Shown: positions 1 through 11,452 of the stretch, piece by piece | Position numbering within the stretch: the first letter of the stretch is position 1 | Layout of the letters: the number at the start of each line of letters is the position of its first letter | Program-made: the position numbers and the translations under genes | Notes under the pieces: generated by a model | What the model saw: only the letters and a program-made list of their open reading frames with translations | Told to the model about the DNA's origin: nothing | Database searches by the model: none | NCBI GenBank assembly: GCA_026413185.1 | Contig: CM048647.1 | Location: forward strand, 28,857,619 to 28,921,618 | Direction: 5' to 3' | DNA from: Pueraria montana var. lobata | Lineage: Eukaryota > Streptophyta > Magnoliopsida > Fabales > Fabaceae | DNA length: 64,000 nucleotides

Positions 1-433
1 TACTTGTACAAATAAATAATTGAGTGGCATCATTAAGCTTTGGGGATAAGCAGGTGAACAAAAAAGATGAAGTTGAAGTGAGTTAGTTTTCTTAATTAGA
101 TAAATCATTTTCATGTTTCTCACTTTTTCCCTGAATATTGCTACTCTAATTGCTCTTATCTCTTTCTTCCAATTAGCCATTGAATTAAGCCTGTTAATAT
201 GGTTTTACTCCTTCCAATTTGATATGTACAACCTTATCTTCCTTCTTGAGAGTTGAGATACATGCTTTCCAACTTGGCCGCCAATAAATTTGGTGCCCAA
301 GTAACACATTAATTTTGTGTGTGCGTATCTTAATTATTGTTGTGATATAATGAAGTCAAGAGTTTCTTTAACGCCCTGAGCAAGCTTACAGCTATGAAGT
401 TTAAAATCATATGTATTATGCATAACCTTTCAG

Positions 434-522
434 GTTTTCAAAAGGATTGTGTTGCATGCACTGGAACCACTGACAGTATAGCTTCATTTCTTGCAGCTCA
501 TTATACTCAACCTGGGAAAGCT
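434..522 (+). pseudogene. D-ribulose kinase (XK1-like FGGY kinase) exon fragment
   Basis: One exon-sized open stretch reads G-F-Q-K-D-C-V-A-C-T-G-T-T-D-S-I-A-S-F-L and ends in PGKA. The CTGTTDSIA-FLAA...PGKAV block is the nucleotide-binding region of the plant chloroplast FGGY sugar kinase XK1 (D-ribulose kinase). It is flanked by a good acceptor (TTTCAG, ending 433) and a donor (GTAAAT from 523), so intron and exon sequence appear to have been copied together from genomic DNA. No other kinase exons adjoin it, so it cannot make an enzyme. The family assignment rests on recalled motif similarity, not on a search. Confidence 0.65.
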
Positions 523-1128
523 GTAAATTTTTTTAACCAAACTTATCTTTTACTTTGCTTATTCTTTATTCTTTTCCATTGGAACACTCAATTTGCTAAC
601 TTATAAACAGATCTATTAATATTAAGAATATTAATATGAAAAAATCTTAAAAATGAAAATATTAATGATTATAAAAGGAAACATTGACTTTAACGTGGAT
701 AAATCAGGAGTTTTTGTATCTCTGCATTACATAGGCAGAGTCAACCATGGATGGAATTAGAGGGGCAAGTGTCCCCCTCCACCCCCCAGTAAACTCTAGT
801 TTTTTTGTATTATTATTTATTATTGTCAACAGAAACTACCATTACATAGGCATAGGTGAGGTGTAAAATATTTTTAAAATAAAAAATCCTTATCCTTATC
901 TGAATCTGAATATTGTATATTTGGATGTTTATGTAAAACAAAAAATAAATCCTACTCTATCAGGTGTGTGTCAAATGCTGTAAACTTCATTCAGTTTTGC
1001 TGACTATTAGTGAAGGGTTAATATGTGGATTTAAGTGCTTAAATTTGCATTTAAGATAAATGTGTCTGGTTATTATTCAAACTAGTTTGTGTTTACCAAA
1101 TCCAATCTCATGTTTTCCTTTTGGGCAG

Positions 1129-1230
1129 AGACATGAAGAGCGTGTTATCATTATTAGTTCTAATGACAATGATAAAAAGGTTACTGATGCAGAGAAAGCT
1201 CATGAGCAAATAGCCCATTTAATTTTGAAG
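1129..1230 (+). pseudogene. KH-domain RNA-binding protein (FLK/PEPPER-type) exon fragment
   Basis: A 34-codon exon with an acceptor (GGGCAG) and a donor (GTAAGA at 1231) reads RHEERVIIISSNDND and then VTDAEKAHEQIAHLILK. The ERVIIISS...DAEKA-EQI--LILK pattern matches the end of a KH domain and the linker after it in plant FLK/PEPPER-type KH proteins, which bind RNA in flowering-time control. Only this exon is present, with the wrong neighbours for a KH gene: a kinase exon upstream and an acetyl-CoA synthetase exon downstream. It is a captured fragment within the CACTA cargo. Confidence 0.6.
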
Positions 1231-1808
1231 GTAAGATGATCTTGATCAATTTTTGCTCACATGCTTTCTGTAATATGCATAATTAGACACGAGCTTTGAA
1301 GATTGTTGCGACTTTTTATTGCTGATTTTGTTTTTATCCCGTTTCATAATTTATTATAAAACCATGGTGGACCCTGTATCCATGCATCATGATTCAAAAC
1401 ATTTTTTATGCTCAGTTTAATTATAGATCCAGTTAGGGGTCTTGACTTGCTCATTTTCTTGTACTTCTGATAGGCACATGGCCACTTTAGTTTTTTATAA
1501 ACCACTATTTTTGAGATTATTATGTTAAAAATAATTTAAAAGGCACATAATTTTAGGTAATTCCTCATTTGGATTTGTAGACCACTTTAGTTTTAGGTAA
1601 TTATAGACCACTTTAGTTTTTTATAGACCACTATTTTTGATAGGCACATAATCATGATTTAAAATCATAATTTGCATAATAATGTTTTCAAAGACAGGTC
1701 AGTCATTAAAACTGTAAAGATACTAGTTCATGGTTTATGAGTTTGACATGCACTCAGCTTCTACGTCAAGTTTGCCTGGTTAGTTTTGACTTTCCTCTGT
1801 TTGTATAC

Positions 1809-2199
1809 TCTTAGAAAGTGAATTATGGGTCTAACTCAACCTTACAAAATCGGCTTATAAGGTGAGGGTTGCCCCCTACTTATATACACTATTTTGGCCT
1901 TATCACTAGTCGATGTGAGATCTCCAACACACATCCCTCACGCCGAGGACTGGACATCTCGAGCGTGAAGTTTGCAGGACTGGATATCTGCGGGTGGTTC
2001 GATAGCGGGTGACACGATAGGCCCACAACATGTCACAATTGGTCCAACAACAGATCGCTAGGATAAGCTCTAATACCAACTTAGAAATTGGATTATGAGT
2101 CTAACTCAACCTTACAAAACTGGCTTATAAGGTGAGGATTGCCCCCCACTTATATACACTATTTTGGCTTTATCACTAGTTGATGTGGGATCTCCAACA
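1809..2199 (-). mobile_element. TRIM retrotransposon with intact terminal repeats
   Basis: Two direct repeats of 121 bases (1809-1929 and 2079-2199) flank a 149-base core. Read on the minus strand the repeats begin TGTTGGAGATC and the primer-binding site TGGTATTAGAGC (2067-2078) directly abuts one repeat, close to the TGGTATCAGAGC complementary to initiator tRNA-Met. A purine-rich GTGAGGGATGTG stretch lies beside the other repeat. A perfect 5-bp target-site duplication TATAC flanks the element (1804-1808 and 2200-2204). At 391 bp with no coding capacity it is a terminal-repeat retrotransposon in miniature. It sits between the KH and acetyl-CoA synthetase fragments, so it probably entered after they were assembled. 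Related copies are at 54044-54235 and 59017-59910. Confidence 0.9.
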
Positions 2200-2266
2200 T
2201 ATACAAAGAGCTAATATGTTTTGTTTCTCATGCCTGAAAACACAATGGAAATTTTTCTTGTTTCAG

Positions 2267-2327
2267 CTTGCAAATTTTCTAAAAGATATTGGTGGTGTGA
2301 AGAAGGGAGATGCTGTAATTATTTTCT
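2267..2327 (+). pseudogene. Acetyl-CoA synthetase exon fragment
   Basis: After a TTTCAG acceptor the frame reads LANFLKDIGGVKKGDAVII. This matches the LANYLKD-GVKKGDAVVIY block near the N-terminal part of plant acetyl-CoA synthetases, with one extra glycine. Homology stops after about 20 codons, where a 17-base stretch (TTTCTTGTTTCAGCTTG) repeats the exon-entry sequence at 2254-2270, a possible duplication at the capture breakpoint. The frame then meets a stop. It is a captured fragment in the CACTA cargo and cannot encode an enzyme. Confidence 0.6.
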
Positions 2328-2509
2328 TGTTTCAGCTTGTTTAGTCATGTCAAATTCACCAGGTTGCTTGCTATGTTTCACTTGCCTTTTAAGTTGATAA
2401 TGTTAGCTTTTTTATTTGTTTAGGGTATTTACTAGTTTTCTACAGAACTCTTTGGGTGACAGGAAGCAAAGTGCTCAGGTTTCACATGCTATGGTGGACT
2501 AACAAATTA

Positions 2510-2770
2510 GGTAGGTACCCGTACCCCATATATTGATACTATGTGCCTCATTCCCCGAAGGTATCTTTTAACTTCTACAAGAGGTTTCAATTTGTTTATT
2601 TTCTTGAGATCGTATTGTTCAATACTCCTGTCATCTATACCGATGTTAGATAGTTGAAGGAAGACAAAGTTTCTGTGTTTTGGGGTACTCTCTTGTGATG
2701 AATCCACCATTGCTGAAAATCTTGCTTTCAGGGTCTCCTCATTCAGGTTCATTTCAATGTTCCATTTTGA
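2510..2770 (-). pseudogene. Unidentified coding-like fragment, reverse orientation
   Basis: The minus strand is open for about 85 codons with protein-like composition, including NLNEETLKARFSAMVDSS, FVFLQLSNIGIDDRSIEQYD and VEVKRYLRGMRHIVSIYG. I do not recognise the family. It has no convincing start and lies inside the CACTA cargo beside fragments of three known genes on the other strand, so it is best read as a fourth captured exon inserted in reverse. A chance open frame is possible but unlikely given the composition. Confidence 0.4.
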
Positions 2771-3400
2771 TTTCCTTTTTTCTATTTGTTTTGTTGAACA
2801 AATCACTAGTTTTTTTTTTCTATTTCAATGTGCCACCTCAGCTGGCTTCAATCAGATATTGACAGTGAAAGTGAGCGAGGTCAGCGGGACTAATGGTTTA
2901 TAGCAATTATATTTTATTCATCTTCTTGCAAAGATTGTATATCTAGTAAGTAGGACAGAGGTGGGAGACTTGTTTTATTTGTCATGCATGTGGGTGACTT
3001 ATTAATGAATTCTGATATCAAATGTGGTAAACTGTTTGTTAAGTGGCCCTTTGTGCTTATTGTAAAGTGATTGCATTTTAGATTCTAAAGCAATTGCGAC
3101 TTGCAAGGGGAGACCGCCACTATGTGGAAGTCAGATGCAGGAGATTTTTAAAAAAATCGTGAATGCATTTTCTGACGACTATTAGCTGCCAGTAAATGCT
3201 AGTTTAAAACTGTTCAGAACACATTTTCTGGTTGTCTATGCAATTCTGACGGCTTCCTAAAGGTCAATACCAGTGGCTATTTTAAATCCGTCAAAAGCGG
3301 TTTGTGACGCACGTAGTCCTGACGACTTTTTTAGCCGACAGAAATGCCATTTGTGAATTGCATTTTAAGCCGCCACAAATCACAACCATTTTTTGTAGTG

Positions 3401-4412
3401 GATTCTGCTTAATAAAACAAAAATGGAGCCCTACAATTCTACTTAATACCCACAAATGCTTTAATTTAAGATTTCCAACATTTCTGTCCAAAAAAAAAAA
3501 AAAAAGATTTACAACCGAACATGAGAGTGGATATGGTCAAAGGCTATATTGCTTATAAAAAAAGATTAATTATGTTTTTAGTCCTAAATATTTTTGTAAA
3601 ATTTATTTTTAGTTTCTAAAAAAAAATTTAGTATGTTTGGTTTTTACACTTTTATCTATATACGATTTTAATCCCTACTATCAAATAACAATATTAATTG
3701 ATGATATGGCAGTCACGTGACATGTCACATCATCAATTACTCTAACATGGTAGTCACATGAAATTTTTTTTTTATAAACTTCTATTGCAATATTCTACAT
3801 ACTCTTGAGTGGATAATAGAATAACAATAACCAATATATAATATTTTGTTAAAAATATGTAGTTGGAAAATAATTTAAATACAAACACATGTTTTTTTTA
3901 AAAAAAATTGATATTTACATTTTTCATGGGAAATTAATTATATATAAACGAATGAAATTAGTTAAACATCATTTATTTTAGTCATTGAATTAATATTATT
4001 TTAAAATATTGTTAAATTATCCTATTTGAGAATTTTATAATGAAATAAAATCAAATTACTATTTATTTCTATTACAAGTTTTTCCAAAAATATATACATA
4101 ATTTATTTTTGAACAATTAAATTTTAAATATAATATGCATAATTCTACTTGTGAAATCTTTTTAATTAAATTTTTATTTTTGAAATTATATGAGTAAATG
4201 ATATGATAAATATATTTTCAGCACAAAACAGTTTTAATATTTTCTAATTACTTTGCGCATTGTATAAATACACGTGAATAATAATTTTTAGATTTGCATT
4301 ATGGGAGATTAAGTGTTAACATGAAAATTTAATTATTTTTACATACATAGGAAAAACATTTCAACAAAAAGTTCTTCAATATTTGATAATATATCTTATA
4401 TATGAATAAATA
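3401..4412. other. AT-rich intergenic stretch between CACTA and Helitrons
   Basis: No gene is seen. Bases 3555-3720 resemble the end of a common legume element that carries TTTTTAGTCC-like motifs, and the rest is AT-rich low-complexity sequence. Confidence 0.5.
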
Positions 4413-5215
4413 TCAATTATATTATATAAAAGAAGGTTTTGTTCCGTGGGTTCATGCCACGTGGCAACACCATATTGATTTTTTTCCTACCGAAATAAAG
4501 AGGATTTTATTTTTATGATAATTTTAAATTGTTTAATTTATATTAATTGATAACACTAATTTAAATTCATATTCATATTCAAATTTGAACGTGATCAATA
4601 ATTTAAGATATTTATTATTTGAAATTTTAAATTGTTTAATTCATATTAATTAATAACACTAATTTAAATTTTTATTCATATTCAAATTTGAACGTGCTCA
4701 ATATTTTAAGATATTTATGATTAGAAATTTTAAATTGTTTAACTTATATTGATTGATAACACTAATTTAAATTCAAATTTATATTCAAATTCAAAATTAT
4801 AACAAATTAAAATAAAGAAATTGTGCGATTAGATTTTTTTATCTCACAATTTTATAATGCAAATATATAATTGATAATTTATCGATTTTTTATTTTATTT
4901 TTAATTCATATATGCACATAATTATATTAAATATAGTAATTAAGATTATTATAATGGGAACATATTATGATTAAATTAATAAATCTTAAATAGATTTTAA
5001 TTTTATATAATATGGTAATCAATTATTAAATTTTATGAAATAGTTTTTATATTTATGGAATATTTTTTATAATTATGATAACCTTTTGTTAATTATCAGA
5101 AATTTAAAATCAATTATCATTATCAATCAATTATTTAATTATTCAATTATATAGATTTTGATTTAATATAATACGCTAACACACACACACACATTGATTT
5201 AAATTAATTGATAAT

Positions 5216-5250
<35 letters not shown>

Positions 5251-7743
5251 AAAGCATAATAATCAAATTAAAACTGAAAAAATCTCGCATAATTTGAATT
5301 TCATTAAAAAAAACTATTTGATCAAATCAACTATAAATATCTACTTATACTTTGTTATTTTTTATTTCACCGTTTCTTTCTAAATATTATTGCTGACATA
5401 TTTTTTTTATTTCTTTTATCATCATTTCTTTCTAAGTATTATTACTGATATATATTTTTTTTTTATTTCTTTCATTCAACGTTAATGGAGTGATAAATAC
5501 AAACAAGAAAGACAAATTCATAGATCTTTTTGTTGTTTCTCCAGGGTAATATTGTTCTATTCTTCTCAATTCTATTTCAATGTTTTTTACATTTTTTTCC
5601 CTAATATTTGGTGTTTGGTGTTAAAAAAGTTTGTTCATTGATATTATTTTAGAGTTTCTTCACTCTCAACTATTGAAATAATACAAAAGGTATGATAAGT
5701 TCTACTATATTATTAAAATAAGATTTAGTCTTTCTTATATTTCTCTTTTTATAATTTTCACTTATATACCTTTCTTTTTTTTTTCTTTTTTTTCACCAGG
5801 GGTATTTCTTTCTATTTTTCTTCCAACAGAGTGGGAGTCCTCTTGAAAGTCAACAACTATTTTATAAATAACATGCTCTACATAAGAGGCTTTGACTCTA
5901 CTAGAAATAAAATTCATGAATTTAAAATGCATATTAAAGAATACAAGTATCATAAAGAAATATCAAATAAAAATAAGTAAATGTGAATTTAAGTGAATTT
6001 ATTTATTTTAATTTAATTTAATTTGTGAAAAAATTATATTGAATCTTAATCACTTAAATCCAACTATATTCAACAAATATAATTTACATAATATAACTTA
6101 TCTTTAGATAGTTAAAAAGGACAAAATAAGTAAATAAATAAAATTAATTAGTTAAAATAAATTTATATTTTAAATTGAAATATAATTCAATTTAAGACAA
6201 AAAAAATTAAATGTATTTTACTTAATAAGTTTCGTATTATTCATACTTAAATATTATTTTATATTATTATAGATTAAAAATTTTAAAAAGTGAAAAAGTA
6301 ATATCATTATAATAAATTTATTTAGATAAATGAATTCAATTGAATTTACATTTAAAATCAAATTAATTAGGCTAGATAATACGAAAATATCTTAACTTAA
6401 AAATCATTTTAAAAAAATAGAAACAATATCATGGAAACAAATATTACTATAAATAAAATGAGTAATATATACTTAAAATAATGTCAAATGTAAATAAATT
6501 AAATCCTGTAAATAATTATCTTTTAGGTTTGCCTAAAAAAAATATATCTTTTAGGATAAAACTTTTACTAATTGGCTAATATCAGGTGATAATTTTTTTT
6601 TTTGTTCCTAAATTATTTTTTATTTTCTAACAACTTTAGTTTATGTATTTCAATTAATATATCAAATCAAATATCAACTTGAATCAATTTTCAACTTTTT
6701 TTTAACAGAATTTTATGTTACTAACAATTATATATGTCAAATAAAAATTATATGTTTTTGGTGTGGTTTTTTATTTATTTTTATTTTTTATTCATTTTTT
6801 TTATAAATCATGTCAAAATCTAAGGTGACTTAGTTCCACTCTCGATATGAAAAAGATATTTTTTCATTGTTGATTCTTCAAAATCTCTATTCTAGCCCTT
6901 ACAAAATTAATTTTAAGATTTCTTTTCTTTAAATTTTATCTTCGAATAATCAATCAACAATTAAAAAAATAGATATTAATCATAAAAAATAGTATTTTTA
7001 AGTCAATATGATTAAGTGAATTTTATTTTGACATATGTTTAAAATATATTCGTCGAGGTATGGGTACCAACCCAACTTAATTAACACACATTGAAAAATT
7101 TGCCCTTTTTTTCTCCGTGATTATATTATTAATGATGTGTTATTTCATTATTGGCAGTATCCCATAACGGTATATTGAGTATGTGTCTACAAAGTTTTGT
7201 TTTTAATGCATATGATTAGAAATTAAATCTTAACTAACATGCTTAGAGGACTTAATTATTTTTCATAAGATAAATAATATTATTATATATGCATTATCTT
7301 ATCTCTGTATTCATAACTTATTTTTTTTATTATAATTTTTAAGTTCAAATATCCACGAATCTCTTTTTTACAATTAATATTAGACATTTCATTCTTTTAT
7401 GGTAGAAAATATATTTTAAAAAACTAATAATTATAAAGTGTACTATAAAATATTCATTATTAATTCTTATTTAAATTATATTTATATATTATATATAAAT
7501 GAAAATATATTTCTAAGGATAATTTTTTTAATCATTTATATAAATTAAAATTATACAAGATGTGAATATAAAATTATTTAAATATATATATTAATTTTGA
7601 TATATATATATATATATATATATATAAGTAAATATATAAATTTACATATCTACTAATATATACTTATATAAAATTTAAAAAATAATTAAAAAATTATAAA
7701 TTATAACCTTAACACCCGTGCAGGGCACGAGTTATCAAGCTAG
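4413..7743 (+). mobile_element. Helitron (non-autonomous), first of a tandem run
   Basis: The 3' end is diagnostic: a small hairpin CGTGC-AGG-GCACG (7717-7729) lies 10 bases before a terminal CTAG (7740-7743), followed by T. The 5' end starts A|TC with TCAATTATATTATATAAAAG, like the TC...TATTAAAAGAAG starts of plant ATREP-type Helitrons. Insertion between A (4412) and T (7744), with no target-site duplication, fits rolling-circle insertion. No Rep/helicase reading frame is visible in the roughly 3.3 kb body, which is AT-rich and includes an (AC)n/(AT)n patch at 5180-5246 and an (AT)n tract near 7600-7624. It would depend on an autonomous relative for movement. Confidence 0.8.
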
Positions 7744-9052
7744 TTATATTATATAAAAGAAGGTTTTGTCACGTAGGTTGATACCACGTAGTAACACTAT
7801 ATTAATTCTTTTCCGCTAAAATGAAGATGATTTTATTTTTATGATAATTTTAAATTGTATAATTTATATTAATTGATAACACTAATTTAAATTCATATTC
7901 ATATTCAAATTTGAATGTGATCAATATTTTAAGATATTTATGATTTAAAATTTTAAATTGTTTAATTCATATTAATTGATAACACTAATTTAAATTCAAA
8001 TTCATATTCAAATTCAAAATTATAACAAATTAAAATAAAGAAATTATGCAATTAGATTTTTTAACTCATAATTTTATAATGAAAATATATAATTGATAAT
8101 TTAAACAATATCTATATATACATGTGTGGATGATAATAAAATTTGAACATTATCAATATTTTAAGATATTTATGATTTGAAATTTTAAATATTTTAATTC
8201 ATATATTCAGTTAATTATATTAAATATAGTAATTAAAATCATTACAATGAGTATATAATTTGATATCCTGATTAAATAAATCTATTAAATCATTAAATCT
8301 TAAATAAATTTTGATTTTATATAATTTGGTAATTAATTGTTAAGTTTTATGGATTTTATTTTATAATTATGAAATCAATTATATTAAATAAAAGAAGGTT
8401 TTGTCACGTAGGTTGATGACGCGTGGCAACACCATATTAATTCTTTTTCTACCGAAATGAAGACGATTTTATTTTTATGATAATTTTAAATTTTAAATTG
8501 TATAATTCATATTAATTGATAACACTAATTTAAATTTATATTCATATTCAAATTTGAACGTGATCAATATTTTAAGATATTTATGATTTAAAATTTAAAA
8601 TTGTTTAATTCATATTAATTGATAAAATTAATTTAAATTCAAATTCATATTCAAATTCAAAATTATAGCAAATTAAAATAAAGAAATTGTGCAATTAGAT
8701 TTTTTATCTCATAATTTTATAATGCAAATATATAATTGATAATTTAAACAATATCTATATATATGTGTGTGGATGATAATAAAATTTGAACATTATCAAT
8801 ATTTTAAGATATTCATGATTTGAAAATTTAAATATTTTAATTCATATATTCAGTTAATTATATTAAATATAGTAATTCAAATCATTACAATGAGTATATA
8901 ATTTGATATTCTGATTAAATTAATCAATTAAATCATTAAATCTTAAATATATTTTGCTTTTATATAATTCGGTAGTTAATTATTAAGTTTTATGGATTTT
9001 ATTTTATAATTATGAAATATTTTTTATTATTGTGATTTTATGATTTACTGTA

Positions 9053-9054
<2 letters not shown>

Positions 9055-9104
<50 letters not shown>
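9055..9104 (+). repeat. (AAT)n microsatellite
   Basis: A near-perfect run of AAT units inside the second Helitron. Confidence 0.9.
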
Positions 9105-9107
<3 letters not shown>

Positions 9108-9955
9108 GCCATTAAACAATTTATTTTATTTTTAATTGATAAATATATATTTATTGTAATTAAGGTGATTATTTAATTATGAAATACTTCATTACATTAA
9201 TCAATCATGACTATAATATTCTAATTAATTAATAATATAATTATATAATCTTATTCAAATTAATTAATAGCACTAATATATATTTTGTTTCAAATTTAAA
9301 GTAAATTTAAATTTAAAAATATTGCGAGATTTATTTTAGTAGAGCAATCTTTACCATTATTTTGTTACAATATTATAATCATATCATGGAAATAAATAAT
9401 TTAAATTAAATTTAAGTAGATCAATCTTTACTATTAATTTGTTACAATATTTATGAATATGAACTCTTCTCACCGATTCAAAATTTAAAATTATAACAAA
9501 TTAAAATAAAGAAATTGTGCAATTAGATTTTTTTATCTCATAATTTTATAATGCAAATATATAATTGATAATTTAAACAATATCTATATATACGTGTGGA
9601 TGATAATAAAATTTGAATATTATCAATATTTTAAGATATTTATGATTTGAAATTTTAAATTATTTAATTCATATTAATTGATAACACTAATTTAAATTCA
9701 TATTCATATTCAAATTTGAATGTGATCAATATTTTAAGATATTTATGATTTGAAATTTTAAATTATTTAATTCATATTAATTGATAACACTAATTTAAAT
9801 TCAAATTTCCATTTTAAAATATAAACTATTATTATAAATATTAAGCACACATGCTAAACCATTCAATTTCAATTTCAATTCCAATTTGCATTAACTTCGT
9901 CGAATCATACAATGTCTCCCAATTTTGACTCAATTGCAACTGTTAACGTCCAAAA

Positions 9956-10390
9956 CGAGCGAAAGATATGAGATTACAAGTTAGAGTTCTTCGTCTTCGG
10001 AGAGTCTCAAACTTCAAACAACATCTAAAAGATTTTATCAAAATGGTCATCATGAATGACAAGGTATCTATTAAATATTATTTTTTTTATGTACTTATTG
10101 TATTCATAACTACTGATTTTCTTTTATGCAGCTTGACAAATTTTAGTGTACCATTTGGAGTAATTCTATTGACAAATTTGAGACATTGTTAAGGGAGAGG
10201 ACATGCTACAAGATTAGAAATTTAATCGTGACTATAAACAATTATAAATACAAGGCCACGAATCATCCGTATATGATATATTTTAAACAAGTGACCTTTG
10301 TGAAACTGATTACTGATTGTTCTATCCCATTTTTTGGATTTACCTTCACACCTTATACGGATGTTGTTGATTTCTCATTTTTTCTTCTAT
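9956..10390 (+). pseudogene. RPA1-like (DUF223/OB-fold) pseudogene inside a Helitron
   Basis: Two exons of a replication protein A large-subunit-like OB-fold protein are visible. The first, ending 10063 at a GTATCT donor, reads RLQVRVLRLRRVSNF...MVIMNDK, like the start of plant DUF223 domains (W-LKVRV-RLW...MVL-DEK). After a 68-base intron (acceptor ends 10131) the second exon reads TIWSNSIDKFETLLRER, then CYKIRNLIV, YKYKATNHPY, and DCSIPFFGFTFTPY, matching the rest of the domain. An in-frame TAG stands just before CTIW where a glutamine is usual, so the copy is broken. The family binds single-stranded DNA, and RPA-like genes are known passengers or components of plant Helitrons. This may therefore be a relic of the autonomous element rather than a random host capture. 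Confidence 0.75.
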
Positions 10391-10737
10391 TTATTATGTT
10401 TTATAAAAATCTTTGAATGAGATTTTCATTTAATTACTATTGTATTTTTAATCAATATTTTATTTATCAAGTTTTCATAATTAACTAAAGTGCGAATAAC
10501 GGGTACGGACACGGATACAGACATTTACATACCCAACGGGAAAAGACACGGGTATTAAAGTTACTATCCAACAGGTGTGGGTCTGGATATGGGAATTTTG
10601 AATTTTTTTAAAGTACGGTATAAGGACGAATACTATAGTACCATAGACAGACTATACTCATTGTCATCCCTAACTATGACATGACTTTACACTTTTAGGG
10701 ACTAAGTTTTTTTGTCAACATAATATAAATTTTTTTG

Positions 10738-11002
10738 GCTTAAATATGATTTGAGTACTTTAGTATCTCAGTTTCGCATAAAGTTATTTTTAGTCTCTCA
10801 ACTTCACTTTTGGGGACTAAAAAATGACTAAAAATATGTTATTTTTAATCCATCAAATTTATTTTGGGGACTTAATAAAAAAAAACTTTGGGGGACTAAA
10901 AACAACATTTTGCGAATTAGAGGATTAAAAGAACAATTTTTAATTCGGAGACCAAAACCAAAACCATCCCAAATTTGAGACTAAAAACATATTTAATTAA
11001 GC
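10738..11002. mobile_element. Possible MITE with inverted ends inside the Helitron
   Basis: The left end reads GCTTAAATATGATTTGAG. The right end inverted reads GCTTAATTAAATATGTTTTT followed by AGTCTCAAATTTGGG. The interior alternates 'gggactaaaa' and its complement, giving a loosely palindromic unit of about 265 bp. This resembles a MITE family common in legumes. Target-site duplications were not resolved. Confidence 0.4.
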
Positions 11003-11452
11003 AAAAATATTTTATATTATTTATTTTTATTAAAATTAAGTATATATTTAAGTTGTATACAAATGCAAATATATTTATAAAGATAATAATTTTTAAAAAC
11101 AAACATTTATATATATATATATATTAAAATGATATAAGACATATATAAATATAAAATTATTTTAATATATATCAATATTCATAATTATTTTATATATTTG
11201 TTATATATTAAATACATATTTGCTAACATATATTTATGTAAAATTTAAAAATAACTAAGAAATACACAAAAATACAATAATATAAAAAATGTAGGTTGTA
11301 TATTTAACACTCGTGCAGGGCATGGGTTATTAAGCTAGTAAGATTAATTCTTGAGTCAGGGATAATGATCAAATAAAGTCCTTCTCAATATATTTGTACC
11401 AAATAACAATGTTATTGTCTATATATTAAATCTATTAAATTTCACAATATCT

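Larger units (their letters stand above)
1..3400 (+). mobile_element. CACTA transposon, 3' portion, carrying host gene fragments
   Basis: The right terminus is seen at 3400: the sequence ends TTTTTTGTAGTG, the inverted form of the CACTACAAAAAA end typical of CACTA (En/Spm, soybean Tgm) elements. The 250 bases before it are rich in short subterminal motifs around TGACGAC, GACGGC and GCCGACAG, as expected for CACTA transposase-binding repeats. No matching CACTA start occurs at the left edge, so the element begins outside the window and its target-site duplication cannot be checked. Inside lie exon-like fragments of three different genes in the same orientation, one unidentified fragment in reverse, and a TRIM insertion. 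No transposase is visible, so this portion is non-autonomous cargo. The terminus is clear; treating everything from base 1 as one element is inference. Confidence 0.7.
7744..11338 (+). mobile_element. Helitron, second tandem unit with two 5' ends
   Basis: It begins immediately after the CTAG of the preceding Helitron with the same 5' sequence (TATATTATATAAAAGAAGG), lacking only the first bases. It ends with a matching hairpin CGTGC-AGG-GCATG (11312-11324) and CTAG (11335-11338) before T. A further full 5' start, A|TCAATTATATTAAATAAAAG, occurs at 8375. The unit therefore has two 5' ends and one 3' end: either a truncated copy followed by a complete one, or a multi-headed element. A segment around AAATTATAACAAATTAAAA recurs near 4795, 8025, 8660 and 9488, showing repeated internal copying. 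It contains the RPA-like remnant at 9956-10390 and an (AAT)n tract at 9055-9104. Confidence 0.75.

Noticed and set aside
9968..10416. Two overlapping plus-strand frames as separate small genes
   Set aside because: They are parts of one RPA-like gene remnant with an intron and a stop codon, not independent genes.
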